Source of the DNA: Kitagawia praeruptora
Taxonomy: Eukaryota; Streptophyta; Magnoliopsida; Apiales; Apiaceae
Direction: 5' to 3'
Assembly (NCBI GenBank): GCA_037693485.1
Contig: CM075354.1
Span: 158,249,501 to 158,313,500 of the forward strand
Length of the DNA: 64,000 nucleotides
Shown here: positions 1-11,186 of the stretch, piece after piece
How positions within the stretch are numbered: the first letter of the stretch is position 1
How the letters are laid out: each line of letters starts with the position of its first letter
Notes under the pieces: model-generated
The model's input: only the letters and a program-made list of their open reading frames with translations
What the model was told of the DNA's origin: nothing
Database searches by the model: none
Program-made: the position numbers and the translations under genes

Positions 1-161
1 GTTTGATAATATTGATATTAATGCAATTGGTCTAAATTGAAGATTATTTTTTACTTAAATTTTAATAAAATATTTTTTTTTTCTAAATTATGATTTAAAT
101 AATATGTTTATATTAATTTTTTAATTTTACCACTCGGTGCGTAGCACGGATAGAACGCTAG
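1..161 (+). mobile_element. Helitron 3' end (partial)
   Basis: A short GC hairpin (CGGTGC, loop, GCAC) at about 134-149 is followed after about 8 bases by CTAG at 158-161, and then a T. A hairpin some 10 nt before a CTRR end, inserted between A and T, is the known structure of a Helitron 3' terminus. The upstream part is AT-rich and non-coding; the 5' end lies outside the window. The family call is inference from the terminus alone. Confidence 0.5.
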
Positions 162-569
162 TACCTATTCAAACATTACTTAAAGTAATAAAAATATTAA
201 TGAGTGTAATGTTCATCGAACACTCCTAACTTAAACTGAATTCTGATTCTTGAAACATAAATTTTGAAAAAAGGTGAAACAGAACTCATGTGCGATTGTG
301 CGACAACAGCAAAATATTACAGTCAAATTGGTTTGTTTGAACTCAAATTTATCAAATTCTGAATTATTTTTAAAAATCATTTACTTACATCTTTATAAAT
401 TAAAAAAAGTAATTTATAGATTATTTATATTTTCTTATCATATATTTTTCATTAATTATATATAACATATAATGTATTTAATTTAAATTACAAAATTGGT
501 CAAATAGGACACTTAATATATAAACCCTCGTTTTCAAAACCCTCCAATTCTTCTCCAAAACCCAACCCA
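162..569. other. AT-rich intergenic DNA
   Basis: No gene is supported here. The sequence is AT-rich, and its short open frames have no recognisable domain. Confidence 0.6.
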
Positions 570-1033
570 TTAAAAATCGAGAAAAGGCCCTTAATCTCAC
601 AATTGGAAAGAAAATGGTCCAAAATATCACAATTCAGTAAAATGGCCCTTACTATCATTGAGAAACGCAAAACAAACATGCGTGTATACAAAATCTTAAA
701 ACACGCTGCTTACCTTATTGGGCCTTCCAATTGGGCCTGATAAAATTCTCAAAAAACGCATTCATTTGTTGCGTTTTTAACAGAAAAACGAATGGAAAAT
801 ATGCGTTTCTACTATACACGCATATTTGAGATGCGTTTGTATTTTTATTTTATTTTTTGAAATTTTGTTTTAAATTCCAAAATTAGTGAAAACGTGTATT
901 AAAAATGCGTTTTTAGAAAACGCAAGAAAATGATGCGTTTTTAAGTGATAAAAAGGGCCATTTTTCAAAATTGTGATATTTTGGACCATTTTACTACAAA
1001 TTGTGATAGAAAGGGCCATTACCCTTAAAAATC
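570..1033. mobile_element. Foldback MITE, probably Mutator-like, 9-bp TSD
   Basis: The nine bases TTAAAAATC stand at 570-578 and again at 1025-1033, flanking an element of about 446 bp. Its ends are imperfect inverted repeats of some 75 bp: AATGGTCCAAAATATCACAA near 610 reappears as its complement near 985. The middle holds repeated ACGCA/TGCGT motifs. A 9-bp duplication with long inverted repeats is typical of Mutator-like MITEs. It codes for nothing and ends about 60 bp before the BAG start codon, so it may form part of that promoter or 5' UTR. Confidence 0.65.
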
Positions 1034-1094
1034 ACCTTAGCTTTTGCAATTCTAGTTTCTGGGTATTCAAGATTACGCACAATATTATCAAGAC

Positions 1095-2530
1095 ATGAGT
1101 TTTAGAGGAAGCGCAGAAGCAGCTAGTGAGTCGAACAGCATAAGGGAAATTAAGGTTTGTTATGGAAGCCATTGGTTGAACCTCAATGTTTCTTCTAACA
1201 CCACTTTCGGTAATCTTTCTTTCTTTCTCTCTACTCTTTTTTAAAATACACACATGCATATTTAGGCTTGTGCCCACGCGAGTACAACTTAAAGTTTGAT
1301 GTGCACTTCTGAAAAATTGAGTAACAGTTTGGATCAAAAGTGCAGAACAATTGTTCTCGCGAGTTCTAACGCTAAAAATTGCTCCTCAGAATCCAACCCT
1401 AAGAATATAATAAAAATATTTGTAATTAATTTGTTGGTACTTGGTTCGGCTCCTATTTGAACATGATATAGGTTAATTGTGTTTTGTGTTAACCCTAAGA
1501 AAATGATATAGGTTCGGCTCCTATTTGAACCTGAAACTTTGGTTAATTGTGTTTTATTTGCATAATAATTTTGCTTGCAGATGTTAATGTTCAACCTCCT
1601 GTTTCTTTATAAAATGAATGAGATATTGATATTTATGTACAATTCTGAACAGGAGTCTTATATTTAGCTAAGTTCTAGCATGTACATTCAGGAGTTCATA
1701 TTTACTAAATTGGCCCGTTTGACTATAGGGGATTTAAAAGTGGTTATTGCCGAAAAAATTGGTTTGGCGCCTAATAACCAAAAACTGTTCTTCAGAGGTA
1801 TTGAGGAAAGAGATGATGAATGCTTGAAAATGGCAGGATTGAAGAACAATTCGAAGCTGTTGCTCAGGAACTCAGCTAGAAATGATAGGGTTGAAGAGGT
1901 TTCAACCTGTAATGATAGGAGTGAAGAGGTTTCAACCTGTAATGATAGGAGTGAAGAGGTGACTCAAATATCAAAAGGTTCTAAGCTTGTTGCTGAAGTC
2001 AAAGTAGAAAACGATAAGCTAGCAGCACAGGCATATATATGATTTTTGTTTTACTAAATATTATCAAGATCTTTTGATGTCTGGTGAGGCTCATTTCAAT
2101 TTGTTTCCTGCAGGTTGATGCATTAAAAACGGTAATATGTGATGGAGACAAGGTTCTGGAGAAAGATATTAATTTTGTAGTGGAGATGCTCGAAAGGCAG
2201 TTGCTGAAATTGGATGGAATCAAGGCTGAAGGGGAAGGGAAAGTTCAGCGGAAGATGGAGGTGACTATAATAAACTTTCCCTCTTTTTCTTTTGTTTCAT
2301 TAATCATTTATACTCTCAGAAGTGCACTGCACTCAATCATTTAACTTCTTTATGGAAGTTTTCGTTGAGCCAATTTCACTTTAAAATTTTCACTTCAGGT
2401 GGACCGTGTCCAAAGTCTCTTGGATACAGCTGATGATCTCAAGAGGAGGAACTCGGGTTCAAATGCCAAGAGCAGTGATGGCAGAGCCTGGTCGGATACG
2501 TATTCTAGATGTAATAAAAGGGATGTCTAG
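1095..2530 (+). CDS. BAG family molecular chaperone regulator (UBL + BAG domains)
   Basis: Four exons, 1095-1209, 1729-2030, 2114-2260 and 2399-2530, join in phase to give about 231 residues. Residues 17-86 form a ubiquitin-like domain (GDLKVVIAEKIGL, then QKLFFRG). Residues 119-205 form a BAG domain with KLAAQVDALKTVI, LLKLDGI and KVQRKMEVDRVQSLLD, as in plant BAG1-4. These proteins bind the Hsc70 ATPase domain and act as nucleotide-exchange co-chaperones in stress and cell death control (family knowledge). Between the domains lies an extra stretch of about 28 residues made of a ten-residue repeat (NDRSEEVSTC). Intron 2 needs a GC donor (CAG|GCATAT), because reading on reaches an in-frame TGA at 2040. 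The start is the first ATG in frame ahead of the UBL strand. The family is certain; the paralogue number cannot be assigned. Confidence 0.88.
1881..1966 (+). repeat. In-frame 30-bp coding repeat in BAG gene
   Basis: A 30-bp unit beginning AATGATAGG starts at 1881, 1911 and 1941, the third copy being partial. It stays in frame and encodes NDR(V/S)EEVSTC repeated, lengthening the linker between the ubiquitin-like and BAG domains. Confidence 0.9.
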
Positions 2531-2889
2531 GTTGTCTAATTGATAGTATTGAATCAAATTATAAGATCTGGGTGAATAAATTGATTTCTGCTATATTTGG
2601 GAAGTACAGAATGTGAAAGAATATATTGTTAAAGGGATGAGCATGTAAGAGACAGGCAGAAATTGATTTGTAGCTAGCTAATACCAGGTCTCTCGAATAC
2701 CTGGATATGTATCAATCAAGAATGCAAATTTTTTTTTGCACCATTACGTGTTTTTGTTGTCTAAAGTAACTCAAAATTTTGAGCTAAAACAATTGTTGTC
2801 TGTTTGAGATGTTACATACAAAAACGAATAACACGACACACATCTAGAGCTCCCTAAACGCATAAACCTAAACAGAACAAGCTCCTTGG
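2531..2889. other. Convergent intergenic spacer
   Basis: 3' flanks of the BAG gene and the oppositely oriented ammonium transporter. No further gene seen. Confidence 0.6.
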
Positions 2890-5867
2890 TTACAAGTTGA
2901 TGGTTACTCCTCTAGCAGCAGCTAAACCATTACCATATGCTGGAGGTGTGGATTGTTCTGTAAATACTGATCCATTCCAGTTTCCATGTTTGGAGGGGTC
3001 ATACCTTTCTCCATCACCCCAAAGGGCATATGCTTCTTCCCCGTGAGCTGCATCATCGCCAATATTGAGTTCCTCATCAGGCATTCTTAAAGGTATGAAG
3101 ATCTTTATGACCAGAAGAATTATGGTTGTCGATACGATGTTCCAACCAATCACAAATAATGCTGCAACCAATTGTTTTAGAAACTGTACTCCACCTTTCC
3201 CACCATAAAATGCACCCCTTGAGTCTGTGACAGGTAATATGAGCCTGCAAAGATCTGGCTCAGCTAGTAGTCCAGTTAGAAGTCCACCCAACAGGCCAGC
3301 AACCGCATGTGTGTGAAACACTCCTAGTGTGTCATCCACCTAAAAACACGATAGATAGTTCCCAATTCCCATTAGTACAAGTTGTCATGTGCATGGTGTA
3401 TGAAAACAGGTATGTTGTCTTATTTAGGTTGCATTTTAGTTTCTTATTATCGAAATCAAGTTATATGGCTGAACAAAACTTCATTGGCATTTCCGTGATT
3501 GTGAAAGATGTATCTTTTATCGACTAGATTACAATGTTAAGCTAGATATGTTTCGTAGAAGTATAAATTGCAGTTGCGGAGTTGTTAGATACTAGTTGAA
3601 TTGCGAAATTCAAATTTGTTTCTAAGATTGAAAATTAACTTAACCACCGGAGAGACAAACATGAAGGATGGCAGACAGAGGAATTTACCAACAGGAGCCA
3701 ACAACTTGAGGCAGACAGAAGAATTTACCAACAGGAGTCAAAACTTGGGGCAGGCAGAACAATTCACACGTGTATGTGGACTAATTCAAATGATTAAAGA
3801 CTCTTAATTAAGCTCGCAATAGTAGTTAAGCTTTCTACAAATAATAATTCAAGCACATAATTACCTTTTGTAGAAAAATAGACTTTTTATGAAGAATCAT
3901 CATTGTGTACCATGGAACACTACCAGAAAGTATTCCCATCACTATTGCTGCCCAAGATTGAACCAAACCTGTGTTCATCAAAAATTTGTACCCTTCGTTA
4001 TTCACATTTTTCTATCAAATAGAATCCCGAAATTGTTAAAAAATCTCGTAAGAATGTAATTAAAGTCCGATCGAATACGAAACTTAAGTGCATTACAGTG
4101 TTGTACATACGGCAACCGATATAGATATCACCTAAATCACAGCCAAGTCATATTAATGAGGTATACAACCGTCCAGTTATTATTGCTCTCTGATTAACTT
4201 CAGCCAACCTGATGTGCAGGGCTGCAGTTCGAGAACGACTTGAAGTGGACTTGACTAAATATCGAGAATACAGAATCATTTGTCTACAGATAATAGATTT
4301 TCAAACTTGATTCAAATTCGATAGATAAAATTTGGCTCGATTGATAAATTACACATAAAATAACGAATCTCAACTCAATTTTGTAAATGATCCAAGTCCG
4401 AACTCTGAACTCTTGAGTAATAAATTTTGTGTATATTGCAAGTTGATAATTTCGACTTAAATCATTAGAGAAGCTCAAAGACTATAAAGAAATGTTGAAG
4501 CTCGAATCTGAATCCGGCTCTATTCATGACATACAACTACCCATAATCCCGTATTGTAATAGCACTCAACCAAACTTGACCCTACAAAGACTTGTCACCT
4601 GAGTTGAAAGGCACGAATAATTTGAATAGTCGTCTGTCTCTTAGACCTGAAGATCAACATTGACTAATCTAACTTGTAATGCAAAACATCAATGTTCTAC
4701 AAGCATTTTCACATAAACAATCTCTAACATTAAACCACAGATTAAGCAGAAAATTAAATAAATTATCGAATATGTGTACCTGCTCCGGGAGTGATGCATA
4801 CGAGGCCCGTCATCATCCCTTGAACAGCGCCAACAACCGATGGCTTTCCGAAGTAGAAAACATCGAGACATGTCCACACAAGAAGGCTTGTTGCAGCACA
4901 AATATTTGTGTTTAGTACAGCTATAGATGAGGCAGTGTTAGCTGCATAAGGTGCTCCACCGTTGAAACCTGACCAACCCATCCATAGTAGCCCTGCTCCA
5001 CAAAGCATTAGTAACACATTGTTTGGTGGAAACCTTTCTCTGTCGCTTTTGCTCCGCGGTCCAACCTGCAAGAAATCGATATTTCACTCGTATTATACAA
5101 ATTACATGAATTGATCGAGTGGAGACATGTGTGTTCGAGTAGGGTTACGGGTGCTCCTAGAACACTCTGCTTGTCTGTCTTACGAAAAAAATAAATGGAT
5201 AAGAAAAAATAGTAGTGAGATGTACCCAATAAGCAGCCACTAGGCCTGCGATTCCGGAAGAAAGATGAATGACATAGCCACCAGAGTAATCAATGACGCC
5301 CCAGTGGAAAAGAAAGCCACCACCCCAAAGACTAAACGCACCAACCGTGTAAGAAAAAATGAGCCAAAGCGGCACAAAAGCCATCCACGCACGGATGTTC
5401 ATACGGGCTAGTACAGATCCCGCTAGTAAAATCATGGTGATCGCAGCAAACTGGAACTGAAAATAAACCAGTGATGCCATAGGATAGAATGGCTCGATGG
5501 TCGGGGTCTCCACCGTGCCATTCTTATAATATTGTGTGCTTTCGGGGACTTTAGCTTGGCCAAGAAGATATTTCTGGCCTAAAGCAGGTGCACCTTTGCC
5601 CCAGAAAGGCAAAAGCTTGTCACCGAATGCCATTCGGTAGCACACAAGGACCCAACAGAGGAGGACCATAGCAAAGGCGTAAAGAGCCATGAAAGCGGAG
5701 TTAACAGCCCATTTCTTCTTGACAATGCTCGCGTAAAGAATGACTAAGCCAGGCATGCTTTGAAGTCCAACAAGCGTTGCCGCAGTTAATTGCCATGCAT
5801 TGTCTCCTTTGTTTAGCCATGAAGGAACTGCTGGTAAATGTTCTTGATATGCACCTGGAGTTGCCAT
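2890..5867 (-). CDS. AMT2: Ammonium transporter, AMT2 subfamily
   Basis: Four exons on the minus strand, 5867-5226, 5065-4780, 3968-3865 and 3339-2890, join in phase to about 493 residues, the usual AMT2 length. The start MATPGAYQ and segment PSWLNKGDNAWQLTAATLVG are typical of AMT2 rather than AMT1. The family signature DYSGGYVIHLSSGIAGLVAA ends exon 1, and HTHAVAGLLGG opens exon 4. The twin pore histidines are likely H201 and H355. The cytosolic tail LRMPDEELNIGDD and HGEEAYALWGDGERYD matches the conserved regulatory C-terminus. The protein is an 11-span plasma-membrane ammonium/methylammonium transporter, active as a trimer (family knowledge). All junctions are GT-AG. Intron 3 (3340-3864) contains a short tandem repeat. 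The subfamily call is strong; the member number (2;1 and so on) is not determined. Confidence 0.93.
3668..3770. repeat. Tandem repeat in AMT2 intron 3
   Basis: About 2.5 copies of a unit of some 45 bp containing GGCAGACAGA and AATTTACCAACAGGAG. It lies between exons 3 and 4 of the ammonium transporter and does not touch splice sites. Confidence 0.7.
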
Positions 5868-6247
5868 TTTTGAATCCTTTTGCTAGCAAACTAGTTCTGT
5901 TTTTTCATTTGAATTGGGAAAGTTTTTTCAATATAAAGTAGTAGGAAAGGAGATTTATAATGGCCTAATGGACAGGTTTGGTAGGGTTGAAGTGAGGAAA
6001 ATGAGAATTGGAAGTAGACAAAAGTCAGGGAAAGGTACCAAGCTACCAACATGTAAAAACAATAATGAAAATGCAGATATTATCCAATTTTATATTTATA
6101 TTTATTTGTGCGAGTCGTGTCACACAAAATTTTAAAAAATCAGTCAAAAATGGATATTATTGTACGACATGATCAATGAATCTAAAATCTATGTTCAGTT
6201 TGACTGACTCAAATATGAAAATTAGGGGGAAAAATGATTGAGTTAAT
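5868..6247. other. Upstream region of AMT2
   Basis: 5' flank of the minus-strand ammonium transporter. A TATA-like stretch lies near 5930-5937. No gene seen. Confidence 0.45.
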
Positions 6248-6550
6248 TACTCCTTCCGTCCCAATTTGTTAGATCTGTTTGATTTTTACGGAGATTAAGA
6301 AAATTCTGTTTGACTTACTAGGTGGTAATATGTGGTTGGTTGGGTGTGAAAGTGGATGTATAAAAAATGGATAAAGTAGGAAAGTAGTGGGGATAATAGT
6401 ATTTATTTAATATAAAAGAGTTATAAAATAGAGAAGTAGTGGGTGTAATAGTGAAAAGTAGTGTTCCAAAATAGTAAGTTTAGTAGCTTCATTCTTTTTG
6501 GGACGTCCCAAAAAGAAATGAGTGTCATACAAAATGGGACGGAGGGAGTA
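6248..6550. mobile_element. Stowaway-like MITE 1
   Basis: About 300 bp bounded by TA dinucleotides (6248-6249 and 6549-6550). The terminal inverted repeats read CTCCTTCCGTCCC on the left and GGGACGGAGGGAG on the right. This end sequence and the TA duplication are those of Tc1/mariner-type Stowaway MITEs. Non-coding. Confidence 0.85.
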
Positions 6551-6627
6551 TTAGTCTTTGCACAACAATTTCTACTGTTAACTAAACTAAACTAGAAGGT
6601 TTGAAAGAAATTATTTTGATATTATTA

Positions 6628-6892
6628 TACTCCCTCCGTCCCTTTTGATTGTTAACATTTCACTTTTTCAAAACTTTCTGGCACGCATTTTAAGGTGCAT
6701 TTTAAGGATAGTTAAATAACTATTTTTTAAAATTTTCTTTTTCTGTATAAAAATTTAAACATTAAATTTTTATACAGAAAAAGAAAATTTTAAAAAAAAG
6801 TTATTTAACTATCCTTAAAATGCACCTTAAAATGCGTGCCAGAAAGTTTTGAAAAAGTGAAATGTTAACAATCAAAAGGGACGGAGGGAGTA
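6628..6892. mobile_element. Stowaway-like MITE 2, near-perfect palindrome
   Basis: TA at 6628-6629 and 6891-6892 flank about 261 bp whose two halves are almost exact reverse complements. They start CTCCCTCCGTCCCTTTTGAT and meet near 6760. A transcript could fold into a hairpin with arms of about 125 bp. The near-identity of the arms suggests recent formation or gene conversion. Confidence 0.92.
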
Positions 6893-7901
6893 TCAATTAT
6901 CTTGTTTTTATTTCATGACTGATTGATGTTTGTAAAACCATCTTTAAACACGGGTTCTAAAGAAATTGTTGAGATATATGATTGGGCTCAGTTGGGCTCT
7001 GGACTGTCTTTAGTAGATATTTATAATGTAACCTATGCAGGCCTCTACCAACGTCCAACTCAAATATCTTATTGAGCCCATATTACATTTGTGAATTCCT
7101 CTATTCTCTATTTTGTTCACCACTTAACAAACACTAGTGAAATTACAATGACAACTTGGGCACAAGCACAACTTGTTCACCAGTTGTTTCTATATGTCCC
7201 TGTCTATAGGGAACTTAAGCACGCCATACAGGGTCCAAAATCTTGTTGCCTATACATTTGTCTTGTACAATAATATATCAATCAATGATAACTATATACC
7301 ATGACAAAGACATTGGCAGTTTCCTTTATATATAAATTTATTCCTGGGGATGATGATAATTATCTTTTATCATTGATGAGGTATATGTGTTGTACGTGCC
7401 TAATTTGTGTAAGCTCACACATACTGATGAGCGATTTCGAGCTCTTAAAATTTTAGTTTTTTTGGATGTAAACTTCGTTTCACATTCGTTAATCAACATC
7501 TCGAATTTTCGACAACCGATGCGAGATAAAGAATAAATCCAACAAATCTTATATTTTGACAATCGATGTGAGATAAAGAATAAATCCAACAAATCTTGTA
7601 GTTTGGTTTCGGTCCCGATCACAGACCACTCTGATTGATGCACATTTGCATGCCATACGAATGGATATCAGTGATCTAGAGTAAATCTACTAAAAGATGG
7701 GAAATTAAAAATATCTCTATGCACAAATATGCTATAAACTCACGACAAATTGTGGCCTAAAAGTAAGGACTACTTTTGGCTTTTTTCCGTAAAACAAACA
7801 ATCATTTTAAGGCCTACCATTACAGCATTTCTAATTTCTAGTAGTGTGCCATAAGTCATTACTTTCTAGCTAGTGTGACATCAACGTACGTGTGGATCTC
7901 A
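6893..7901. other. Intergenic DNA with a 53-bp direct repeat
   Basis: No gene is supported. A unit of about 53 bp containing GAGATAAAGAATAAATCC is present twice, near 7510-7605. Confidence 0.5.
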
Positions 7902-8135
7902 ATGGTCTCTGCTCCAATCTCTTCCCCTGGTTACTCTAAAAGTATCTCCCCGGGTGGTACACAAAGAGCTAATGAAGTTTCCGATTACAGTTATCGACTA
8001 TATGGCCTTCACGGTGAGATTATGATGGTCATTGTCATCTCAATTTTCGGTTTCTTCATCGCTTTTCTTCTTGTGTACCTTTATGTAAAGCGCCAGAGAA
8101 ACTCTGCTGTCAAACTACGAGATTTAGCAGTATAA
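7902..8135 (+). CDS. Small single-pass membrane protein; possibly a truncated ATL-type protein
   Basis: An open frame of 77 residues from the first ATG. It has a polar N-terminus rich in Ser/Gly, then YGLHGEIMM, one hydrophobic segment (about residues 40-62, VIVISIFGFFIAFLLVYLYV) and a basic tail (KRQRNSAVKLRDL). The pattern YxLxGxIM followed by a membrane span and an aromatic/basic stretch resembles the N-terminus of plant ATL RING-H2 ubiquitin ligases. No GLD motif or RING-H2 cysteines follow before the stop, nor did I find them in the next kilobase. It may be a truncated copy, a small real gene, or a chance frame. Function is not established. Confidence 0.35.
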   Translation: MVSAPISSPGYSKSISPGGTQRANEVSDYSYRLYGLHGEIMMVIVISIFGFFIAFLLVYLYVKRQRNSAVKLRDLAV

Positions 8136-9078
8136 CGAAGCTTGATTTTGCAGAGTTCATGCATGTAGAATACTAAGTTAAGGTAAGTACATTAAATTAC
8201 TTATGTAGTTCGAATCATTTCATATAAGCTGCAGCAATTTGAACTTATTTGTGTTTCGTTATAATTTCTTGCTTCATTTCGGAAAAGGCAGTTGAATGGC
8301 TTTAAGTTCATGGACTATGAGGAAGGAGGAAGACATCAACAATAAGGATATCTCATCTTTATTATAGAAGATAGCCTCAGTTTTAGAGGAGGTTTAATAT
8401 GTAAATGCATATGTGTAGAGTATAGCATACAGAAAAGAAGATGAATTGATGTGGATAATTTTCTGAATTCATATTGATGCATTATGATAAGTTTTTAATG
8501 TTCCTTAAATTTGCTTAAATTAGTATCTGTTGTAACAACATTCTGATGAGAAAATTTCTTATGGGAACTCTTATACGTTAAGTATCCATTCTTATCGTTA
8601 AGACATATCGCATTACTTGGGTTTACCTAAGTGAAGTAATCTTAATTGGAGTACTGAGCATTCGGTCGGTTCAGTCCAGAACACAAAGCAACTGTCATTT
8701 TTCACAGTACTTATGAACTGATAAAAAATTGAACTACATTCTTTTCCGTCCTTCAAATAACATCACTCTCCAAGCACAGTACAACACTATCTTCTTCTTA
8801 TTTGTCAAGGTATTATTGGCCAATAAAACAGAAAAAAATATATTTTTTCTTCACGTGTAAGCTGTAACTAATAAACTCTTACAATCCAATAAACTAGGCA
8901 TCTCTGAAATATCATTAGGTGGGCTCGTGGGCACACTCCCACCAGGACCAAATAAATGTTATCTGGTATATCATTTTCTTCGCCTGGGGTGGATAGGTCA
9001 TTGCTTATACGCAAAAATAAGAGGCCAAGGCCAAGATCGTCTGGATAATTTTTCTGAATCATAGTGCAATAGATAAGT
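8136..9078. other. Intergenic DNA
   Basis: No coding sequence or RNA gene recognised. A purine-rich A run occurs near 8830. Short open frames here show no domain. Confidence 0.5.
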
Positions 9079-9884
9079 TTCTTATAAGACTAAATTGCAT
9101 TTCGCAACCCTTTGGTTCTTTCCAAAATCACTTTGGTATTCATAGTTTGCATAAATGCACTTTGCAACCCACAACTTAATTTGCCGATTCAAATTGCACC
9201 CCTTTCGTCTGTTTTTGACCAAATTGCCCTTGATAATTAAGGAAAATTTCAAAAAAATTAAGGAAAAATTCGAAATTTTAGGAAAAAATTACAAAATTAA
9301 AAAAATTTCAAAAAAAAAAGGAAAAATTCGAAAAAATTTAGGAAAAATTAGAAAATTCAAAAATTTAGGAAAAATTCGAAATGTAGGAAAAAGCAAAAAT
9401 TTGAAATTTTTTAATAAACTAAGGGATATTTTCAAAAATTCGAAATTTTTAATAAACTAAATTTTTCGATTTTTATTGTTATGCCATATTTTATTTTTCG
9501 AAATTTTGAATTTTTCCTAATTTTGAAATTTTTCCTAAATCGAAATTTTTTCCGATATTTTGAATTTTTCCTAATTTTTCCTAAATTTTTTTAAAATTTT
9601 CCTAATTTTTTCTAATTTTTCGAATTTTTCCTAAATTTTTTAAAAAAAATTCTAATTTTTCGAATTTTTCCTAATTTTTTCGAATTTTTTCGAATTTTTC
9701 CTTATTTTTTTTAAAATTTTTCTTAATTATCAAGGGCAATTTGGTCAAAAACAGACGAAAGGGGTGCAATTTGAATCGGCAAATTAAGTTGTGGGTTGCA
9801 AAGTGCATTTATGCAAACTATGAATACCAAAGTGATTTTGGAAAGAACCAAAGGATTGCGAAATGCAATTTAGTCTTCTTATAA
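9079..9884. mobile_element. Mutator-like foldback element, 788 bp, 9-bp TSD
   Basis: The nine bases TTCTTATAA occur at 9079-9087 and 9876-9884. Between them lies an element with terminal inverted repeats of about 150 bp (left GACTAAATTGCATTTCGCAA, right its complement, with a single mismatch visible in the first 20 bases). The centre is low-complexity, built of AAATTTCGAAAAATT-like blocks in both orientations. Exact 9-bp duplications and long inverted repeats point to a non-autonomous Mutator-type element. The open frame inside (Lys/Ile-rich) is a by-product of the A-rich core. Confidence 0.85.
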
Positions 9885-10493
9885 TGTTTCGTAAAATTTA
9901 AATGTCGAGTTCGCGTCAATCGTAAATCATTGTAGCGTCGGTGGTATATTCAAGCTCAGAATATATCAGAAGAAGAAACTTATAAACTAGCTGTAACAAA
10001 CTTAAAATGCAGCAACTGGTAAAACGAATTCAGCAGATCAAAAATGCCAGAAACTCTAGCATTGTTAGACCATCATCTTATGCACATAAACAAGTAGTGT
10101 TGTGTCATATCCAAAAAACATGTGAAACTTGTACAATACATTCTAACTTTCGATGATTTATGATTTTTTCCGGAAAATTGTAACTTCAGTGTGATGATTT
10201 TATCAGTCGATTTCAAATAATCTCTGTTTTAAATTTATCATTTTGTTCTTTAAATAAATGTCTCAATAAAATGTGGCGATGATCTTGTCCATGATCTCAT
10301 GTAGTTCTACGTTACAGGTGTCATGTCATGTGATATCTAAAAGTTCATTTTTTTAGTTGATTGCACGAGATACCTAGAGTTTCCAACTGTTTCTAGCTTT
10401 ATACACAACCAACTTCAATAACATTACCTCCCTAACCTCTTCCTTAACTTTCAACTTTTTTCTATATGGAGCAAGAATCAACATTTAGCAGCT
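9885..10493. other. Upstream region of the DUF688 gene
   Basis: AT-rich 5' flank with no other gene seen. Confidence 0.5.
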
Positions 10494-11186
10494 ATGGAGA
10501 AGAAATCACCGTGTCCTAGAAAACTAGATTTAAACGCGCCATTTCTCTCCACACGACGAATAGATTTGCCTCGATTAAGCACACGACGCCCTTCGTGGGA
10601 TACATGCAACAGGGTACCATTTTCGTGGGAGCAAACTCCAGGTAAGCCAAAGGGTGGCCTCAAAACTTATGATGAAGACCACATTGATGTGCTGCCGCCA
10701 AAACTCCCACCCTGCAGATGGCATCCTCCAGCAGAACTAGCAGTCGACACTCGAAATGATAGCAATGATGGTGACAAAAATAATGATCATGAGCGTAGAA
10801 TTAATGAAGGAGATTTCTCGGATGCTATCGATATTTTTTCTTTATCGGAATCAGTCGACTTTTTTGACAGAAATGAAGATGATTTTGATACCAGAGAGAC
10901 CAGTTCTACTCAGTCTCCAAGTTTCATAATTCAAAGATATCTTTCGGACGCAAAGGCATTGGCTGCTGCATCATCTGCTGTTATTCCAGCTTCTACTAGC
11001 AATAATTATCATAGTTCACGTACAGTTGGGCAATCTTACTCATCACCTAAGAGCTGTGGTTTGGACATATTCTTCCCCTGGCGGATGAAGCATAAATTGT
11101 GTGGTGTAAAGACCCCAGTGAATCCAACAAAAAGAAAACATAGCTGTTCATTAGCTCAAACTCAATTTGATTCTTGCCGCTACTGA
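10494..11186 (+). CDS. DUF688 family protein
   Basis: An uninterrupted frame of 230 residues from the first ATG. Residues 41-53 read VPFSWEQTPGKPK, the hallmark of the plant-only DUF688 family, followed by LPPKLPPCRWHPP. The middle is acidic and serine-rich with probable disorder (residues 75-125). The C-terminus has CGLDIFFPWRMKHKLCGVKT, which matches the short conserved tail seen in this family. No catalytic motif or membrane segment is present. The biochemical role of DUF688 proteins is not known, so none is assigned. The gene stands alone between a Mutator-like element and the GRAS gene. Confidence 0.8.
   Translation: MEKKSPCPRKLDLNAPFLSTRRIDLPRLSTRRPSWDTCNRVPFSWEQTPGKPKGGLKTYDEDHIDVLPPKLPPCRWHPPAELAVDTRNDSNDGDKNNDHERRINEGDFSDAIDIFSLSESVDFFDRNEDDFDTRETSSTQSPSFIIQRYLSDAKALAAASSAVIPASTSNNYHSSRTVGQSYSSPKSCGLDIFFPWRMKHKLCGVKTPVNPTKRKHSCSLAQTQFDSCRY

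Noticed and set aside
1680..1728. MYIQEFIFTK as the start of the BAG protein
   Set aside because: This part is intron; the UBL begins in an upstream exon and joins at 1729 in phase.
9155..9460. Lys/Ile-rich 101-codon frame
   Set aside because: Lies in the A-rich core and arm of a foldback element.
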